From the NCBI GenBank assembly GCA_963729115.1, contig CAVSMR010000007.1:183615-247614 (forward strand): a DNA stretch of 64,000 bases. The letters are read 5' to 3'. Of the stretch, positions 8,722 through 17,325 are shown in pieces. The notes beneath the pieces were generated by a model that was given only the letters and a program-made list of their open reading frames with translations, searched no databases and was not told where the DNA came from. Within the stretch, counting starts at the first letter, position 1; the number at the start of each line of letters is the position of its first letter. This DNA is from Actinophytocola sp963729115 (GTDB taxonomy: Bacteria > Actinomycetota > Actinomycetes > Mycobacteriales > Pseudonocardiaceae). Made by a program: the position numbers and the translations under genes.

Positions 8722-8748
8722 TGTCCATCCGCGCGGCCGCCGTTCGTC
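8722..8748 (+). promoter_or_regulatory. candidate ECF42 autoregulated promoter
   Basis: TGTCCA at 8722-8727 and CGTC at 8745-8748 are separated by 17 bases and lie about 50 bases before the YCII gene. This resembles the reported ECF42 target pattern (TGTCGA in the -35 region and CGTC or CGAC in the -10 region), one mismatch away. The sigma factor encoded just downstream could therefore drive its own operon. Confidence 0.5.
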
Positions 8749-8799
8749 CTTATCGTGGACGCCGGCGGATCGCGCCGGCCGGACCCACGGGAGCAGACG

Positions 8800-9150
8800 A
8801 TGCCCAGCTACCTCGCCCTCACCTACACCGCAGACGTCGACTGGTCGCAGCCGGAACAGGCGGCCGAGCTCGCCGAGTACCGCGAGTTCATGGCCGCCGC
8901 CGGGGCGGTCGTCCAGGGCGGCAAGGCGCTCTACCCGACCGCGACGGCGACGACGGTCCGCGTCAACGGCGGCAAGGGCGGTGACGTCCTGGCCACCGAC
9001 GGGCCGTACGCCGAGACGAAGGAGGCGCTGACCGGCTACTACCTGCTCGACTGCGCCGACCTCGACGAGGCGATCGCGGTCGCGGCGAGGCTCCCGGCCG
9101 CGTGGAACGGCGCGGTCGAGGTGCGCCCGATCATCGACTTCGGCGGATGA
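8800..9150 (+). CDS. YCII/DGPF-domain protein, ECF42 partner
   Basis: The 116-residue protein has the YCII-type ferredoxin-like fold with the DGPY motif (LATDGPYAETKEALTGYYLL), the variant called DGPF in ECF42 neighbourhoods. Start ATG 8800 has GGGAG upstream; an in-frame ATG at 8755 lacks one. Its stop overlaps the ATG of the sigma-factor gene (ATGA), so both are made together. Known ECF42 operons pair a sigma factor with one or more DGPF proteins; a direct regulatory role of DGPF proteins has not been firmly shown. Catalytic activity is unknown. Confidence 0.9.
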   Translation: MPSYLALTYTADVDWSQPEQAAELAEYREFMAAAGAVVQGGKALYPTATATTVRVNGGKGGDVLATDGPYAETKEALTGYYLLDCADLDEAIAVAARLPAAWNGAVEVRPIIDFGG

Positions 9151-10358
9151 CCGGCGCCGGTGACGCGGTCGCGCGGCTGGTCCGGGACGAGGGCACCCGG
9201 GTCCTGGCCACGCTGATCCGCGTCACCGGCAGCGTCGACCTCGCCGAGGACGCCACGCAGGACGCGATCGAGCGCGCGCTGCGGACGTGGCCGGGGGACG
9301 GCGTGCCGGACAACCCGCGCGCCTGGCTGCTCGTCACCGCGAAGCGCCGGGCGATCGATCTCATCCGCCGGGAGGCGCGCCGCGCCGGCAAGGAGGCGGC
9401 GGCGATGACGGACCCGATCAACGACGCCGAGCCCGCGCGGGACGACCTGCTCCGGCTCGTGTTCACCTGCTGCCACCCGGCGCTGGCCGTCGAGGCGCAG
9501 GTGGCGCTGGCGCTGCGGACGCTCGGCGGGCTGTCGACGGCCGAGGTGGCGAGGGCGCTGCTGGTGGGTGAGGCGACGATGGCGAAGCGCCTGACGCGGG
9601 CGAAGCAGAAGATCGCGCAGGCGGGGATCCCGTACCGGGTGCCGGCCGGCGAGGAGCTGCCGGCGCGGCTCGCCGGCGTCGCGGCGACCGTGTACCTGAT
9701 CTTCAACGAGGGCTACGCGGCCGGTTCCGGTGACGCGCTCGTGCGGGTGGCGCTGACCGCGGAGGCGGTGCGCCTGGCGCGCCTGCTCGCCGGCCTGATG
9801 CCGGACGAGCCGACCGTGCTCGGCCTGCTGGCGTTGTTGCTGCTGCACGACTCCCGCCGCGAAGCTCGCCTCGACGGTGCCGGCCGGCCGGTGCTGCTCG
9901 CGGACCAGGACCGGTCGCGGTGGGACGCGGCGTCGATCAAGGAGGGCGTGGCGCTGGTCGGCCGGGCGCTGCGCCGGACGCCGGAGGCGCCCGACCCGTA
10001 CGTGGTGCAGGCCGCGATCGCCGCCTGCCACGCGCTCGCGCCGGGATACGCGGAGACGAACTGGGCCGCGGTCGTGTCGTGGTACGACGTGCTGCTCACC
10101 GTGGAGGACACCCCGGTCACGCGGCTCAACCGCGCGGTGGCGGTGTCCGAACGCGACGGTGCGGCGGCGGCGCTGCCGCTGGTGGACGCCCTCGACGGGC
10201 TGGCCGGGTACCCGTGGTGGCACGCGACGCGCGCGGAGCTGCTGCGCCGGCTGGATCGCGTGGCGCAGGCGCGGGCGGCGTACGAGCAGGCGCTGGCCCT
10301 GGACCTGAACGGGCCGCAGGCCGGGCACCTGCGCCGCCGGCTGTCCGAACTGGACTGA
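9147..10358 (+). CDS. ECF42-type RNA polymerase sigma factor
   Basis: The 403-residue product is long for an ECF sigma factor. Region 2 is seen at DLAEDATQDAIERALRTWP, region 4 at LGGLSTAEVARALLVGEATM followed by AKRLTRAKQKI. A C-terminal extension of over 200 residues (ELPARLAGVAATVYLIFNEG onward, helical and TPR-like) is the mark of the ECF42 group. ATG 9147 overlaps the stop of the YCII gene. There is no anti-sigma factor gene nearby, as expected since the extension is thought to control activity. The motif pair at 8722-8748 suggests autoregulation. Confidence 0.92.
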   Translation: MTGAGDAVARLVRDEGTRVLATLIRVTGSVDLAEDATQDAIERALRTWPGDGVPDNPRAWLLVTAKRRAIDLIRREARRAGKEAAAMTDPINDAEPARDDLLRLVFTCCHPALAVEAQVALALRTLGGLSTAEVARALLVGEATMAKRLTRAKQKIAQAGIPYRVPAGEELPARLAGVAATVYLIFNEGYAAGSGDALVRVALTAEAVRLARLLAGLMPDEPTVLGLLALLLLHDSRREARLDGAGRPVLLADQDRSRWDAASIKEGVALVGRALRRTPEAPDPYVVQAAIAACHALAPGYAETNWAAVVSWYDVLLTVEDTPVTRLNRAVAVSERDGAAAALPLVDALDGLAGYPWWHATRAELLRRLDRVAQARAAYEQALALDLNGPQAGHLRRRLSELD

Positions 10359-10367
10359 CGAGGCGGG

Positions 10368-11540
10368 TCAGGCGACCTGGTCGGCCACGTACCTGGCGAT
10401 CTCCAGGCAGCAGGTGGCCGCGGGCGACGGGGCGTTCAGCACGTGGACCTGGTTAGGGGCCGTCTCGATCAGGAAGTCCTGCACCAGGGTGCCGTCCGGG
10501 AGCAGGGCCTGCGCGCGCACGCCCGCGTGCGCGCGCACCAGGTCCTCCCGGCCGACCGCCGGGACCAGGCGGGCCAGCGAGCGCGCGAACCGGCGGCGCG
10601 ACAGCGACCGCGCCACCTCGTCGATCGCGGTGCGGGGGTAGCGGCGGGCCAGCCGCCACAGGCCGGGGAAGCGCACCGTCTCCGCCAGGTCCGCGAACGA
10701 GAGATCACGCCACCGGTAGCCCTCGCGGCGCAGCGCCAGCACCGCGTTCGGGCCCGCGTGGACGCTGCCGTCGAGCATGCGCGTGAGGTGCACGCCCAGG
10801 AACGGCAGCGACGGGTCCGGCACCGGGTAGATCAGGCCGCGCACCAGGTGCGCCGACTCCGGCCGCAGCGTGAAGTACTCGCCGCGGAACGGGACGATCC
10901 GCGCCCGCGGCGTGAGGCCGGCCAGCCGCGCGACCCGGTCGCTGTGCAGGCCCGCGCAGTTGACCAGCGCGTCCGCGCGCACGATGTCCGTCCCCGTGGC
11001 GATCTCCACGCCGCCGCGATGTCCCGGGCGGATGCCGAGCGCGGGCGTGGACAGCCGCAGGTCGGCACGGTCGAGCGACCGCACGAGGGCCGCGCAGATC
11101 GCGGGGAAGTCGATGATGCCCGTCGACTCCACGCGCAGCGCGCCCACGCACGCGACCTCCGGCTCGTACGCGTGCGCCTCCGCCGGGGAGATCAGCTTCG
11201 CCGGCACCCCGTTCGCCTCGGCGCGGTCGGCCAGGGCTTGCAGGCGGGGCAACTCGGCCTCGTCCGTGGCGACCACGAGCTTCCCGCACACCTCGACCGG
11301 TACCCCGTTCGCGCGCGCGAAGTCCACAATGGACCGATTGCCGGCGACCGACATGCGGGCCTTGAACGAGCCCGGCTGGTAGTACAGGCCCGCGTGCACG
11401 ACGTTGGAGTTGTGCCCGGTCTGGTGCCCGGCCCAGTGGTCCTCCTTCTCGAGCAACGTCACGTGGTCGCCGCGCGCGGTCAGCTCCCGCGCCACGGCCA
11501 GCCCGAGGATCCCGCCACCCACCACCGCAACATGTCGCAC
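10368..11540 (-). CDS. lhgO: L-2-hydroxyglutarate oxidase
   Basis: This 390-residue FAD enzyme of the DAO family begins with the dinucleotide fold VAVVGGGILGLAVARELTAR, followed by HQTGHNSNVVHAGLYYQPGS, the fingerprint of LhgO/YgaF proteins. It oxidises L-2-hydroxyglutarate to 2-oxoglutarate, a metabolite-repair reaction, usually at the membrane. The much longer open frame upstream is an artefact of high GC: homology begins at GTG 11540, where the FAD motif starts and AAGGT precedes at a suitable distance. It is convergent with the sigma-factor gene and divergent from the flippase gene, so it is probably a single-gene unit. Confidence 0.9.
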   Translation of the reverse strand: MRHVAVVGGGILGLAVARELTARGDHVTLLEKEDHWAGHQTGHNSNVVHAGLYYQPGSFKARMSVAGNRSIVDFARANGVPVEVCGKLVVATDEAELPRLQALADRAEANGVPAKLISPAEAHAYEPEVACVGALRVESTGIIDFPAICAALVRSLDRADLRLSTPALGIRPGHRGGVEIATGTDIVRADALVNCAGLHSDRVARLAGLTPRARIVPFRGEYFTLRPESAHLVRGLIYPVPDPSLPFLGVHLTRMLDGSVHAGPNAVLALRREGYRWRDLSFADLAETVRFPGLWRLARRYPRTAIDEVARSLSRRRFARSLARLVPAVGREDLVRAHAGVRAQALLPDGTLVQDFLIETAPNQVHVLNAPSPAATCCLEIARYVADQVA

Positions 11541-11627
11541 GGGCGCAGACCTTACTGCCTGTCGACGCCGATCGGCTCGATCGTTACGTACGGTTAATAC
11601 CCGAGGGCGGCTGACTACGGTGGCCGG

Positions 11628-12938
11628 GTGGCACGCGGACGAGACCGGCTCGGCCCGGCGCTGTACCTCGGCGGCGGCCTCGCGCTCGTCGGCGCGGCGG
11701 GCTACGCGTTCGTCGCGCTCACCGGCCACACGCTGCCCCCGGCCGACGCCGCCGCGGCCGCCAGCTTCTACCTGCTGGTCAACATCATCGGGCCCGGCCT
11801 GTTCGCCGCGCTGGAGCAGGAGACCAGCCGCTCGGTCAGCGCCGAGCTCGCCGCCGGCCGCGACCCCCGCCACGTCACCCGCACCGCCTGCCTGCTCGCC
11901 GCGGGCATGCTCGTGCTCGTCGTCGCCGTGCTGCTCGCGATCTCCCCGGTGCTGACCGGGAAGGCCCTCGCCGGGAACTGGGGCCTCTTCGCCGCCCTGC
12001 TGCTGTCGGTCGCGACCTCGGCCGCGGTGTACGTGGTGCGCGGGCTGGTCGGCGGGCGGCAGCGGTTCACCGGGTACGCGGCCACGCTCGGGGCGGAGGG
12101 CGTGGCGCGGATCCTGCCGTGCGTCGTGCTTGCCATGAGCGGGGCGCCGGACGCGGTCGGCTACGCGGTCGCGTTCGCGGCCGGGTCGGCGTTCGGCGCG
12201 CTCGCCGGCCTGCCGTGGCTGCGCGGGCCCGCCGCCGAAGTGACCACAGTGGACGGTCCGGCGGGGTCGGCCGGCCGCATGGCGCGGGCGCTGTCCTACC
12301 TCGCCGGCGGCACGTTGCTGATGCTGCTCGCGATGAACCTGGCGCCGATCGTGGTGACGCCGCGCCTCGCGGACGACGCCGCCACCGCCGCGGCGTTCGC
12401 GTCGGCGTTCGTGCTCGCCCGCGTCCCGCTGTTCCTGTTCGCCCCGGTCCAGGCCGTACTGCTGCCGGCGCTGACCCGGGCGGCCACGCGCGGCGAGCTC
12501 GCCGTCGTGCGTGCCCGGCTGCGGACGATGCTGCTCGCGGTCGCGGCGGTCGGGCTCCCGGGCGTGCTCGCGTCGTTCACCCTCGGTCCGTGGGCCGTGC
12601 AGGTCCTCTTCGGCGCCGACGTCCGGCTCTCCGGCGAGGTCGTCGGGCTGCTCGGGGTCAGCACGGTCGGGCTGATGGTGGCGCAGGTGCTGCAGCCCGG
12701 CCTGGTCGCGCTCGGCCGGCACAAGGTCGTCACGCTCGCCTGGGGCGCCGGGACCGTGGTGCTGGTCGCGCTCCTCGCGCTGCCCGGTGACCCGTTGCGG
12801 GCCGGGGTGGCCGGCCAGCTCGCGGCGTCCGCGCTCGTCGTCGTGGTCATGCTGACGTCGCTGTACCGGGCCCTCCGGACGTGGGAGAACGGCCGGTCGG
12901 CGGTGGGATCCGATTCGGCCAGCGGTATGAAAATGTAA
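11628..12938 (+). CDS. polysaccharide flippase-like membrane protein (Rv3630-like)
   Basis: The 436-residue protein is almost wholly hydrophobic, with about 12 membrane spans and short Arg-rich loops, like the MATE/Wzx (MVF/oligosaccharidyl-lipid) exporter superfamily. It is followed by a polyprenyl-phosphate GalNAc synthase-like gene and a small DUF2304 membrane protein, the order of M. tuberculosis Rv3630-Rv3631-Rv3632. It may flip polyprenyl-phosphoryl-GalNAc or GalN across the membrane; that role is inference from context. It starts with GTG 11628 shortly after the divergent lhgO promoter region. Confidence 0.75.
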   Translation: MARGRDRLGPALYLGGGLALVGAAGYAFVALTGHTLPPADAAAAASFYLLVNIIGPGLFAALEQETSRSVSAELAAGRDPRHVTRTACLLAAGMLVLVVAVLLAISPVLTGKALAGNWGLFAALLLSVATSAAVYVVRGLVGGRQRFTGYAATLGAEGVARILPCVVLAMSGAPDAVGYAVAFAAGSAFGALAGLPWLRGPAAEVTTVDGPAGSAGRMARALSYLAGGTLLMLLAMNLAPIVVTPRLADDAATAAAFASAFVLARVPLFLFAPVQAVLLPALTRAATRGELAVVRARLRTMLLAVAAVGLPGVLASFTLGPWAVQVLFGADVRLSGEVVGLLGVSTVGLMVAQVLQPGLVALGRHKVVTLAWGAGTVVLVALLALPGDPLRAGVAGQLAASALVVVVMLTSLYRALRTWENGRSAVGSDSASGMKM

Positions 12939-12982
12939 TAGAACGGTGACCACAAAGTGATGAAACCAGTTAACCTAAATGT

Positions 12983-13783
12983 GTGTCCGCCACTGTCCTG
13001 CGTCCGCTGATCGTCGTTCCGGCGTGGAACGAGGAGTTCGCGGTGGGCGAGACCGTGCGTGAGATCCGCGCGGCGACCCCGGATATTCCGGTCCTCGTAG
13101 TGAGTGACGGCTCCACGGACCGCACGGTTCACATGGCCAGCCACGCCGGTGCCCGGGTGCTGGACCTGCCGTTCCGGCTCGGCGTCGGCGGCGCGATGCG
13201 CGCCGGCTTCCGCTACGCCGTCAGCAACGGCTACGACGTGGCGGTCCAGGTCGACGCCGACGGCCAGCACGACCCGCGGCAGGTCCCGGCGCTGCTGGAC
13301 GAGCTCGGCGAGGCCGAGGTGGTCATCGGCGCACGGTTCTGCGAGCGCGGCGACGGCTACCGGGTCCGCGGCCCGCGCCGCTGGGCGATGGTGGCGCTGT
13401 CCAAGGTCCTGTCCCGGCTCACGAAGACGCGGCTCACCGACGCGACCTCCGGCTTCAAGGCCACCGGTGGCCAGGCGCTGCCGCTGTTCGCCGAGCACTA
13501 CCCCGACGAGTACCTCGGCGACACCGTCGAGTCGCTGGTCATCGCCGCGCGGGCCGGGTGCGCGGTGACGCAGGTGCCGACCCGCATGCGGCCGCGCCGC
13601 GGCGGCGAGCCGAGCCACCGGCCGGTCAAGTCGGCGATCTACCTCGGCCGCGCCGCGCTGGCCCTGGTGCTCGCGCTCATCCGCCGCTGGGACATCTCGC
13701 CGGCGACGCCGGCGACCGTGCCCGCCGTGGCGGGCGTGCCGGCGATCCCGCAGGTGCGGCCGGTCAAGGGCGGCCTGGGGTGA
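12983..13783 (+). CDS. polyprenyl-phosphate GalNAc synthase-like GT2 (PpgS/Rv3631-like)
   Basis: This is a GT-A family 2 enzyme of 266 residues with VVPAWNEE, VSDGSTDRT and the metal motif DADGQHDP, like dolichol-phosphate-mannose-type synthases. M. tuberculosis Rv3631 (PpgS) loads GalNAc onto decaprenyl phosphate for galactosamine decoration of AG; neighbours here match. The C-terminal 25 residues are Ala/Pro/Val-rich and probably disordered. A TAACCT box (12971-12976) lies six bases before the GTG start, so the message may be leaderless. The stop overlaps the next start (GTGA). Another sugar donor cannot be excluded. Confidence 0.8.
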   Translation: MSATVLRPLIVVPAWNEEFAVGETVREIRAATPDIPVLVVSDGSTDRTVHMASHAGARVLDLPFRLGVGGAMRAGFRYAVSNGYDVAVQVDADGQHDPRQVPALLDELGEAEVVIGARFCERGDGYRVRGPRRWAMVALSKVLSRLTKTRLTDATSGFKATGGQALPLFAEHYPDEYLGDTVESLVIAARAGCAVTQVPTRMRPRRGGEPSHRPVKSAIYLGRAALALVLALIRRWDISPATPATVPAVAGVPAIPQVRPVKGGLG

Positions 13784-14151
13784 CGGACAACAACTACCTG
13801 ATCGCGCTGGTGGGGAGCGTGCTCATCCTCGCCGCCATCGTGGAGTTGCTGCGCCGCCGCCAGCTCAAGGAGAAGTACGCGGTCCTGTGGCTGATCGTCG
13901 GCGTCGTGCTCGTCGTGTTCACCGCCTTCCCCGCGCTGCTCACCCGCATCTCGTCGGCGCTCGGCGTGGCCGTGCCGACGAACCTGCTGTTCTTCGTGGC
14001 GATCCTGTTCCTCGTCGGCGTCGTGCTCCACCTGTCCTGGGAGGCCTCCCGGCTGGAGAACGAGACCCGCAAGCTGGCCGAGGACGTGGCGATCCTGCGG
14101 CTCGACCTGGCCGAGCTGAAGCGCGAGCGCGAGAACGAGAAGGCGGATTGA
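13780..14151 (+). CDS. DUF2304 small membrane protein (Rv3632-like)
   Basis: The 123-residue product has three hydrophobic segments (about residues 6-23, 36-53 and 70-90) and a charged, coiled-coil-like C-terminus (ENETRKLAEDVAILRLDLAE). This is the DUF2304 pattern. Rv3632 in M. tuberculosis lies after ppgS and is reported to stimulate the PpgS product, so this is likely an accessory of the preceding synthase at the membrane. GTG 13780 overlaps the upstream stop and its own stop overlaps the TTG of the next gene. Confidence 0.8.
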   Translation: MTDNNYLIALVGSVLILAAIVELLRRRQLKEKYAVLWLIVGVVLVVFTAFPALLTRISSALGVAVPTNLLFFVAILFLVGVVLHLSWEASRLENETRKLAEDVAILRLDLAELKRERENEKAD

Positions 14152-15029
14152 CCGTCGACATCCTCGTCCCGTTCTACGGCGACGCCGCGTTGCTGCGGGA
14201 GACCGTGCGCAGCGTGCTCGCCCAGGACGACCCGGGCTGGCGGCTCACGGTGGTCGACGACGGTGGCCCGGAGGACGTCGCCCCGTGGTTCGCCACGCTC
14301 GGCGACGAGCGCGTGCGCTACCTGCGCAACCCGGCGAACCTCGGCCTGACCGCCAACTTCAACCGCTGCCTCGACCTCGTCGAGCACGACCTCGCCGTGC
14401 TCATGGGCTGCGACGACCGGCTGCTGCCCGGCTACGTCCGCACGGTCCGCGCCGCGCACGCCGCCCACCCCGGCGCCGGCATCGTCCAGCCCGGCGTGCG
14501 GGTCATCGGCAGCGACGGCCGCCCCGCGCGCACCCTCGTCGACGAGGCCAAGCGGCGGATCTACGCGCCACGCGGCCGGGCCACGCTCGCCGGCGAGGAG
14601 CTCGCGGTCAGCCTGCTGCGTGGCGACTGGCTGTACTTCCCCTCGCTCTCCTGGCGCGCCGACGTGCTCACGTCCGTCCGCTTCCGGACGGACCTGCGGG
14701 TCATCCAGGACCTCGCGCTGCTGATGGAGCTCGTCCAGCGCGGCGTGCGGCTCGTCGTCGACGACACCGTGTGCTTCGAGTACCGCCGCCACGGCGCGAG
14801 CGAGTCGTCGGCCACCGCGGTCGACGGCTCCCGGTTCACCGAGGCCGGCGAGTTCTTCGCCGACACCGCGCAGCGGCTCGCCGAGCACGGCTGGCCGCGC
14901 GCCGCCCGGGTCGCCCGCCGGCACCTGTCGTCGCGGATCTTCGCCCTCACGAAGCTGCCGCGCGCGCTGCGCCGGGGCGAGGGCGCCCGGGCCCTGGCCC
15001 GCCACGCGTTCGGCACCGGCCGGGCCTGA
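14148..15029 (+). CDS. family 2 glycosyltransferase
   Basis: The 293-residue GT-A enzyme begins DILVPFYGDAALLRETV, with VDDGGPED and the metal-site motif MGCDDRLLPG. A later DW-YFPSLSWR and a conserved D followed by LLMEL fit an inverting GT2 such as rhamnosyl- or hexosyltransferases. No membrane helix is evident, so it acts on the inner face of the membrane. It starts with TTG 14148, overlapping the DUF2304 stop (TTGA), so it is a fourth member of this operon. The acceptor is unknown; the operon suggests a cell-wall glycan. Confidence 0.8.
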   Translation: MTVDILVPFYGDAALLRETVRSVLAQDDPGWRLTVVDDGGPEDVAPWFATLGDERVRYLRNPANLGLTANFNRCLDLVEHDLAVLMGCDDRLLPGYVRTVRAAHAAHPGAGIVQPGVRVIGSDGRPARTLVDEAKRRIYAPRGRATLAGEELAVSLLRGDWLYFPSLSWRADVLTSVRFRTDLRVIQDLALLMELVQRGVRLVVDDTVCFEYRRHGASESSATAVDGSRFTEAGEFFADTAQRLAEHGWPRAARVARRHLSSRIFALTKLPRALRRGEGARALARHAFGTGRA

Positions 15030-15044
15030 GCCCGACCGGCGAGG

Positions 15045-17033
15045 TCAGCTGGCCGGCTGGCCGGCGTCGCAGCCGGTGATCCGGTACAGCTTGCTCGGCC
15101 CGGACGAGTCGACGAGCTCGAAGCCCGGCGACGCGAACGGGTCGGCGAGGCCCTCGTAGTAGCGCCACTTGGTGTCCGCGGTGCGGAACTTGGCGCCACC
15201 GATGAGCAGGTACCGCACGTTGTAGTCCTGGACCGCCTTGCACACCGCGGGGTCGTCCATGAGGTCGTCGAGATGCTTGGCGATGAGATCCTGCTCCTCG
15301 CTCGTGGTGTTGCGGAAGTGCGGGAAGAGGACCTTCCGGTTCTCCAGCGCCCACAGCAGCGAGCTGCCCTCGAACGGGTTGCCGGCCACGACCGCGTCGT
15401 CGGGGATCTCGCGGGCGATGCGGTCGTAGAACTCGGCCATCTGCTTGGTCATGAGGGTCGAACCGGGCCGCGTGGGGTCGTAGGTGCTCGCGAACCGGGC
15501 GTAGCGGTCGTCGGGGTAGAGCCCGCGGGTGACGACGGCGAGGAGCAGCGTCAGCACGACCGCGACCGCACCGATCGAGGCGAGCCGCCGGTTGCGGGTC
15601 AGGGCCGGCGCGGCGCCCCGGACCCCCTCGAGGATCTTGATCGCGAGGAAGACGACGCCGGCGACCGCGAGCGGCACGCCGGTGATCGGCAGCATGGCGG
15701 CGAGCCGGTGCGCGTCGTTGTACCAGTAGCCGGTGAACTTCTGCGTGTCCATCCGGTTGATCGACGCGGTCAGCAGGTAGAGGAACGTCGTCACGACGTG
15801 CCCGCCGACCAGCAGCCACAGCACGGGCCAGCGGCGGGCCGCGAACATCCCGACGATCACCACGATCGACAGCAGCCACAGCGCCTCGTGCCGGTGGGTG
15901 GCGTTGAGCAGGACGTCGCCGACTGCGTTGGCCGGCGTCTCGAACGGCGCCCAGTACTGGTCGCGGGTGCTCGCGAACTTCGGCGTGGTGGCCGCCCACC
16001 ACCAGGCCACGGAGAAGAACGCGACGAACGCGAGCGCCTCGACCAGGCCACGCACCCCGTGGCCCTCCCGGCGCAGCCGCCGCGAGCGGAAGGCCACCCG
16101 CGCGGCCACCGGGAAGATCGAGAGCACCACCAGCGAGAACAGCACGTTCGGGTGCGCGAACCCGGCCGCGACCAGCCCGACCAGCAGCGCGAGCCACGCG
16201 CGGCCCCGGCCGATGGCGTCTTCGCGCGCCCACCCGGTCAGCGTGAGCACGATCGCGAGCAGCGCGGGCGCGATCGACATGCCGAGCAGGTTCGGCCACA
16301 GCACGCCGAAGCCGAGCAGGTCCCACGGGAACGCGGTGAACCCGATGGAGAGCGTGCCGGTGATCGCCAGCGCCGCGGTGTGCCGGCCGAACACCTGGCG
16401 CACGAGCAGCAGGCAGGACAGCGGCCACAGCACGACGGTGGCCGCCGCGGTCACCGCGTTCGCGGCGAGCGGGATGCTCGCGCCGGAGGACAGCATCACC
16501 AGCGACGCGAGGTCGTGCCATGCGGCGGGGTAGAAGAAGCTCGCCACGTGCGGGTTGCCCAGCGCGCTCAGCGACAGCGACGAGGCGTTGTGCGAGTCGG
16601 CGATGTAGGCGAGCGCGTTGTAGTGGAACACCGCGTCGTAGGTCTGCGACAGCATGTCCGGCGCGCCCATGGCCTGCACGATCGTCACCAGGCCGAGCAC
16701 GACCGGGGGCAGCAGGCCGAGCCCGGCGGCCACCGTGGTGAGCCGCGGGTCGGGGTCGCTCGCGAGGAAGGCCCGGCGCCGCAACAGGTAGGTGACCGCA
16801 CCGGTCACGACGACCGCCACGGCGGAGACGGCCAGGGCGAACCCGGCCGACCAGCCGATGCCGAGAAGCCCGGCGAGCACGGCCTCGGACGCGATCAGCG
16901 CGATGCCGGTCACCGGCGCGAGGCCCCAGGCGGCCACCCCGCGCAGGCCCAGCAGGTAGCTGATCAGCAGGCCCGGCACCAGCAACCAGGCGACCGTGAC
17001 GAGCGCGGCCGGCGCGGCGTCGATCCAGTTCAT
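15045..17033 (-). CDS. Rv3779-like polyprenyl-phosphate-sugar dependent glycosyltransferase
   Basis: The 662-residue integral membrane protein has about 11-13 hydrophobic spans followed by a soluble C-terminal region from about residue 520. Length, organisation and the first external loop (SQTYDAVFHYNALAYIADS) match M. tuberculosis Rv3779, which transfers galactosamine from the decaprenyl-phosphate donor to arabinan (GT-C type). ATG 17033 is selected because GAGGT lies 12 bases upstream and residues before it (to 17171) are unlike a membrane-protein start. It is convergent with the ppgS operon; in M. tuberculosis these functions lie at separate loci, here they are together. Confidence 0.8.
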   Translation of the reverse strand: MNWIDAAPAALVTVAWLLVPGLLISYLLGLRGVAAWGLAPVTGIALIASEAVLAGLLGIGWSAGFALAVSAVAVVVTGAVTYLLRRRAFLASDPDPRLTTVAAGLGLLPPVVLGLVTIVQAMGAPDMLSQTYDAVFHYNALAYIADSHNASSLSLSALGNPHVASFFYPAAWHDLASLVMLSSGASIPLAANAVTAAATVVLWPLSCLLLVRQVFGRHTAALAITGTLSIGFTAFPWDLLGFGVLWPNLLGMSIAPALLAIVLTLTGWAREDAIGRGRAWLALLVGLVAAGFAHPNVLFSLVVLSIFPVAARVAFRSRRLRREGHGVRGLVEALAFVAFFSVAWWWAATTPKFASTRDQYWAPFETPANAVGDVLLNATHRHEALWLLSIVVIVGMFAARRWPVLWLLVGGHVVTTFLYLLTASINRMDTQKFTGYWYNDAHRLAAMLPITGVPLAVAGVVFLAIKILEGVRGAAPALTRNRRLASIGAVAVVLTLLLAVVTRGLYPDDRYARFASTYDPTRPGSTLMTKQMAEFYDRIAREIPDDAVVAGNPFEGSSLLWALENRKVLFPHFRNTTSEEQDLIAKHLDDLMDDPAVCKAVQDYNVRYLLIGGAKFRTADTKWRYYEGLADPFASPGFELVDSSGPSKLYRITGCDAGQPAS

Positions 17034-17325
17034 CGCGCGACTTACCTCAAATCCGTCGGTGGGCCGGTTCCAGCGCCGGGGTGCGCCGCCGTCGGCCCCG
17101 CATGGCGCGGCCGATTCTAGGGAGCCGTTCCCGACCGGTCCGGGCCGACCTCGACTGCCACATAGAGTCATGCACCGGAACGTGTGAGCGGCATACTCTC
17201 AGTGGGTGTCTTTCTAACTATTTCGCAACCCAGACCCGCTACTTCGAAACCTTCTCCTCGAATGGGCGATAGGAAGACGGAGAGGGTCTTCCGGAAAGTC
17301 ACCGCCGTCATGGCTGGGGGTTCAT

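Noticed and set aside
11541..12953. Minus-strand open frame extending lhgO to 861 residues
   Set aside because: The added part is Arg/His/Glu-rich low-complexity sequence lying antisense to the membrane flippase gene; FAD-domain homology begins only at GTG 11540.
13639..15005. Minus-strand frames opposite DUF2304 and the GT2 gene
   Set aside because: Low-complexity shadows; the plus-strand genes overlap each other in a tight operon and have family motifs.
15273..17120. Plus-strand 615-residue frame
   Set aside because: It is the antisense shadow of the Rv3779-like membrane protein, with only Arg, Glu, Gln, His and Gly-rich composition.
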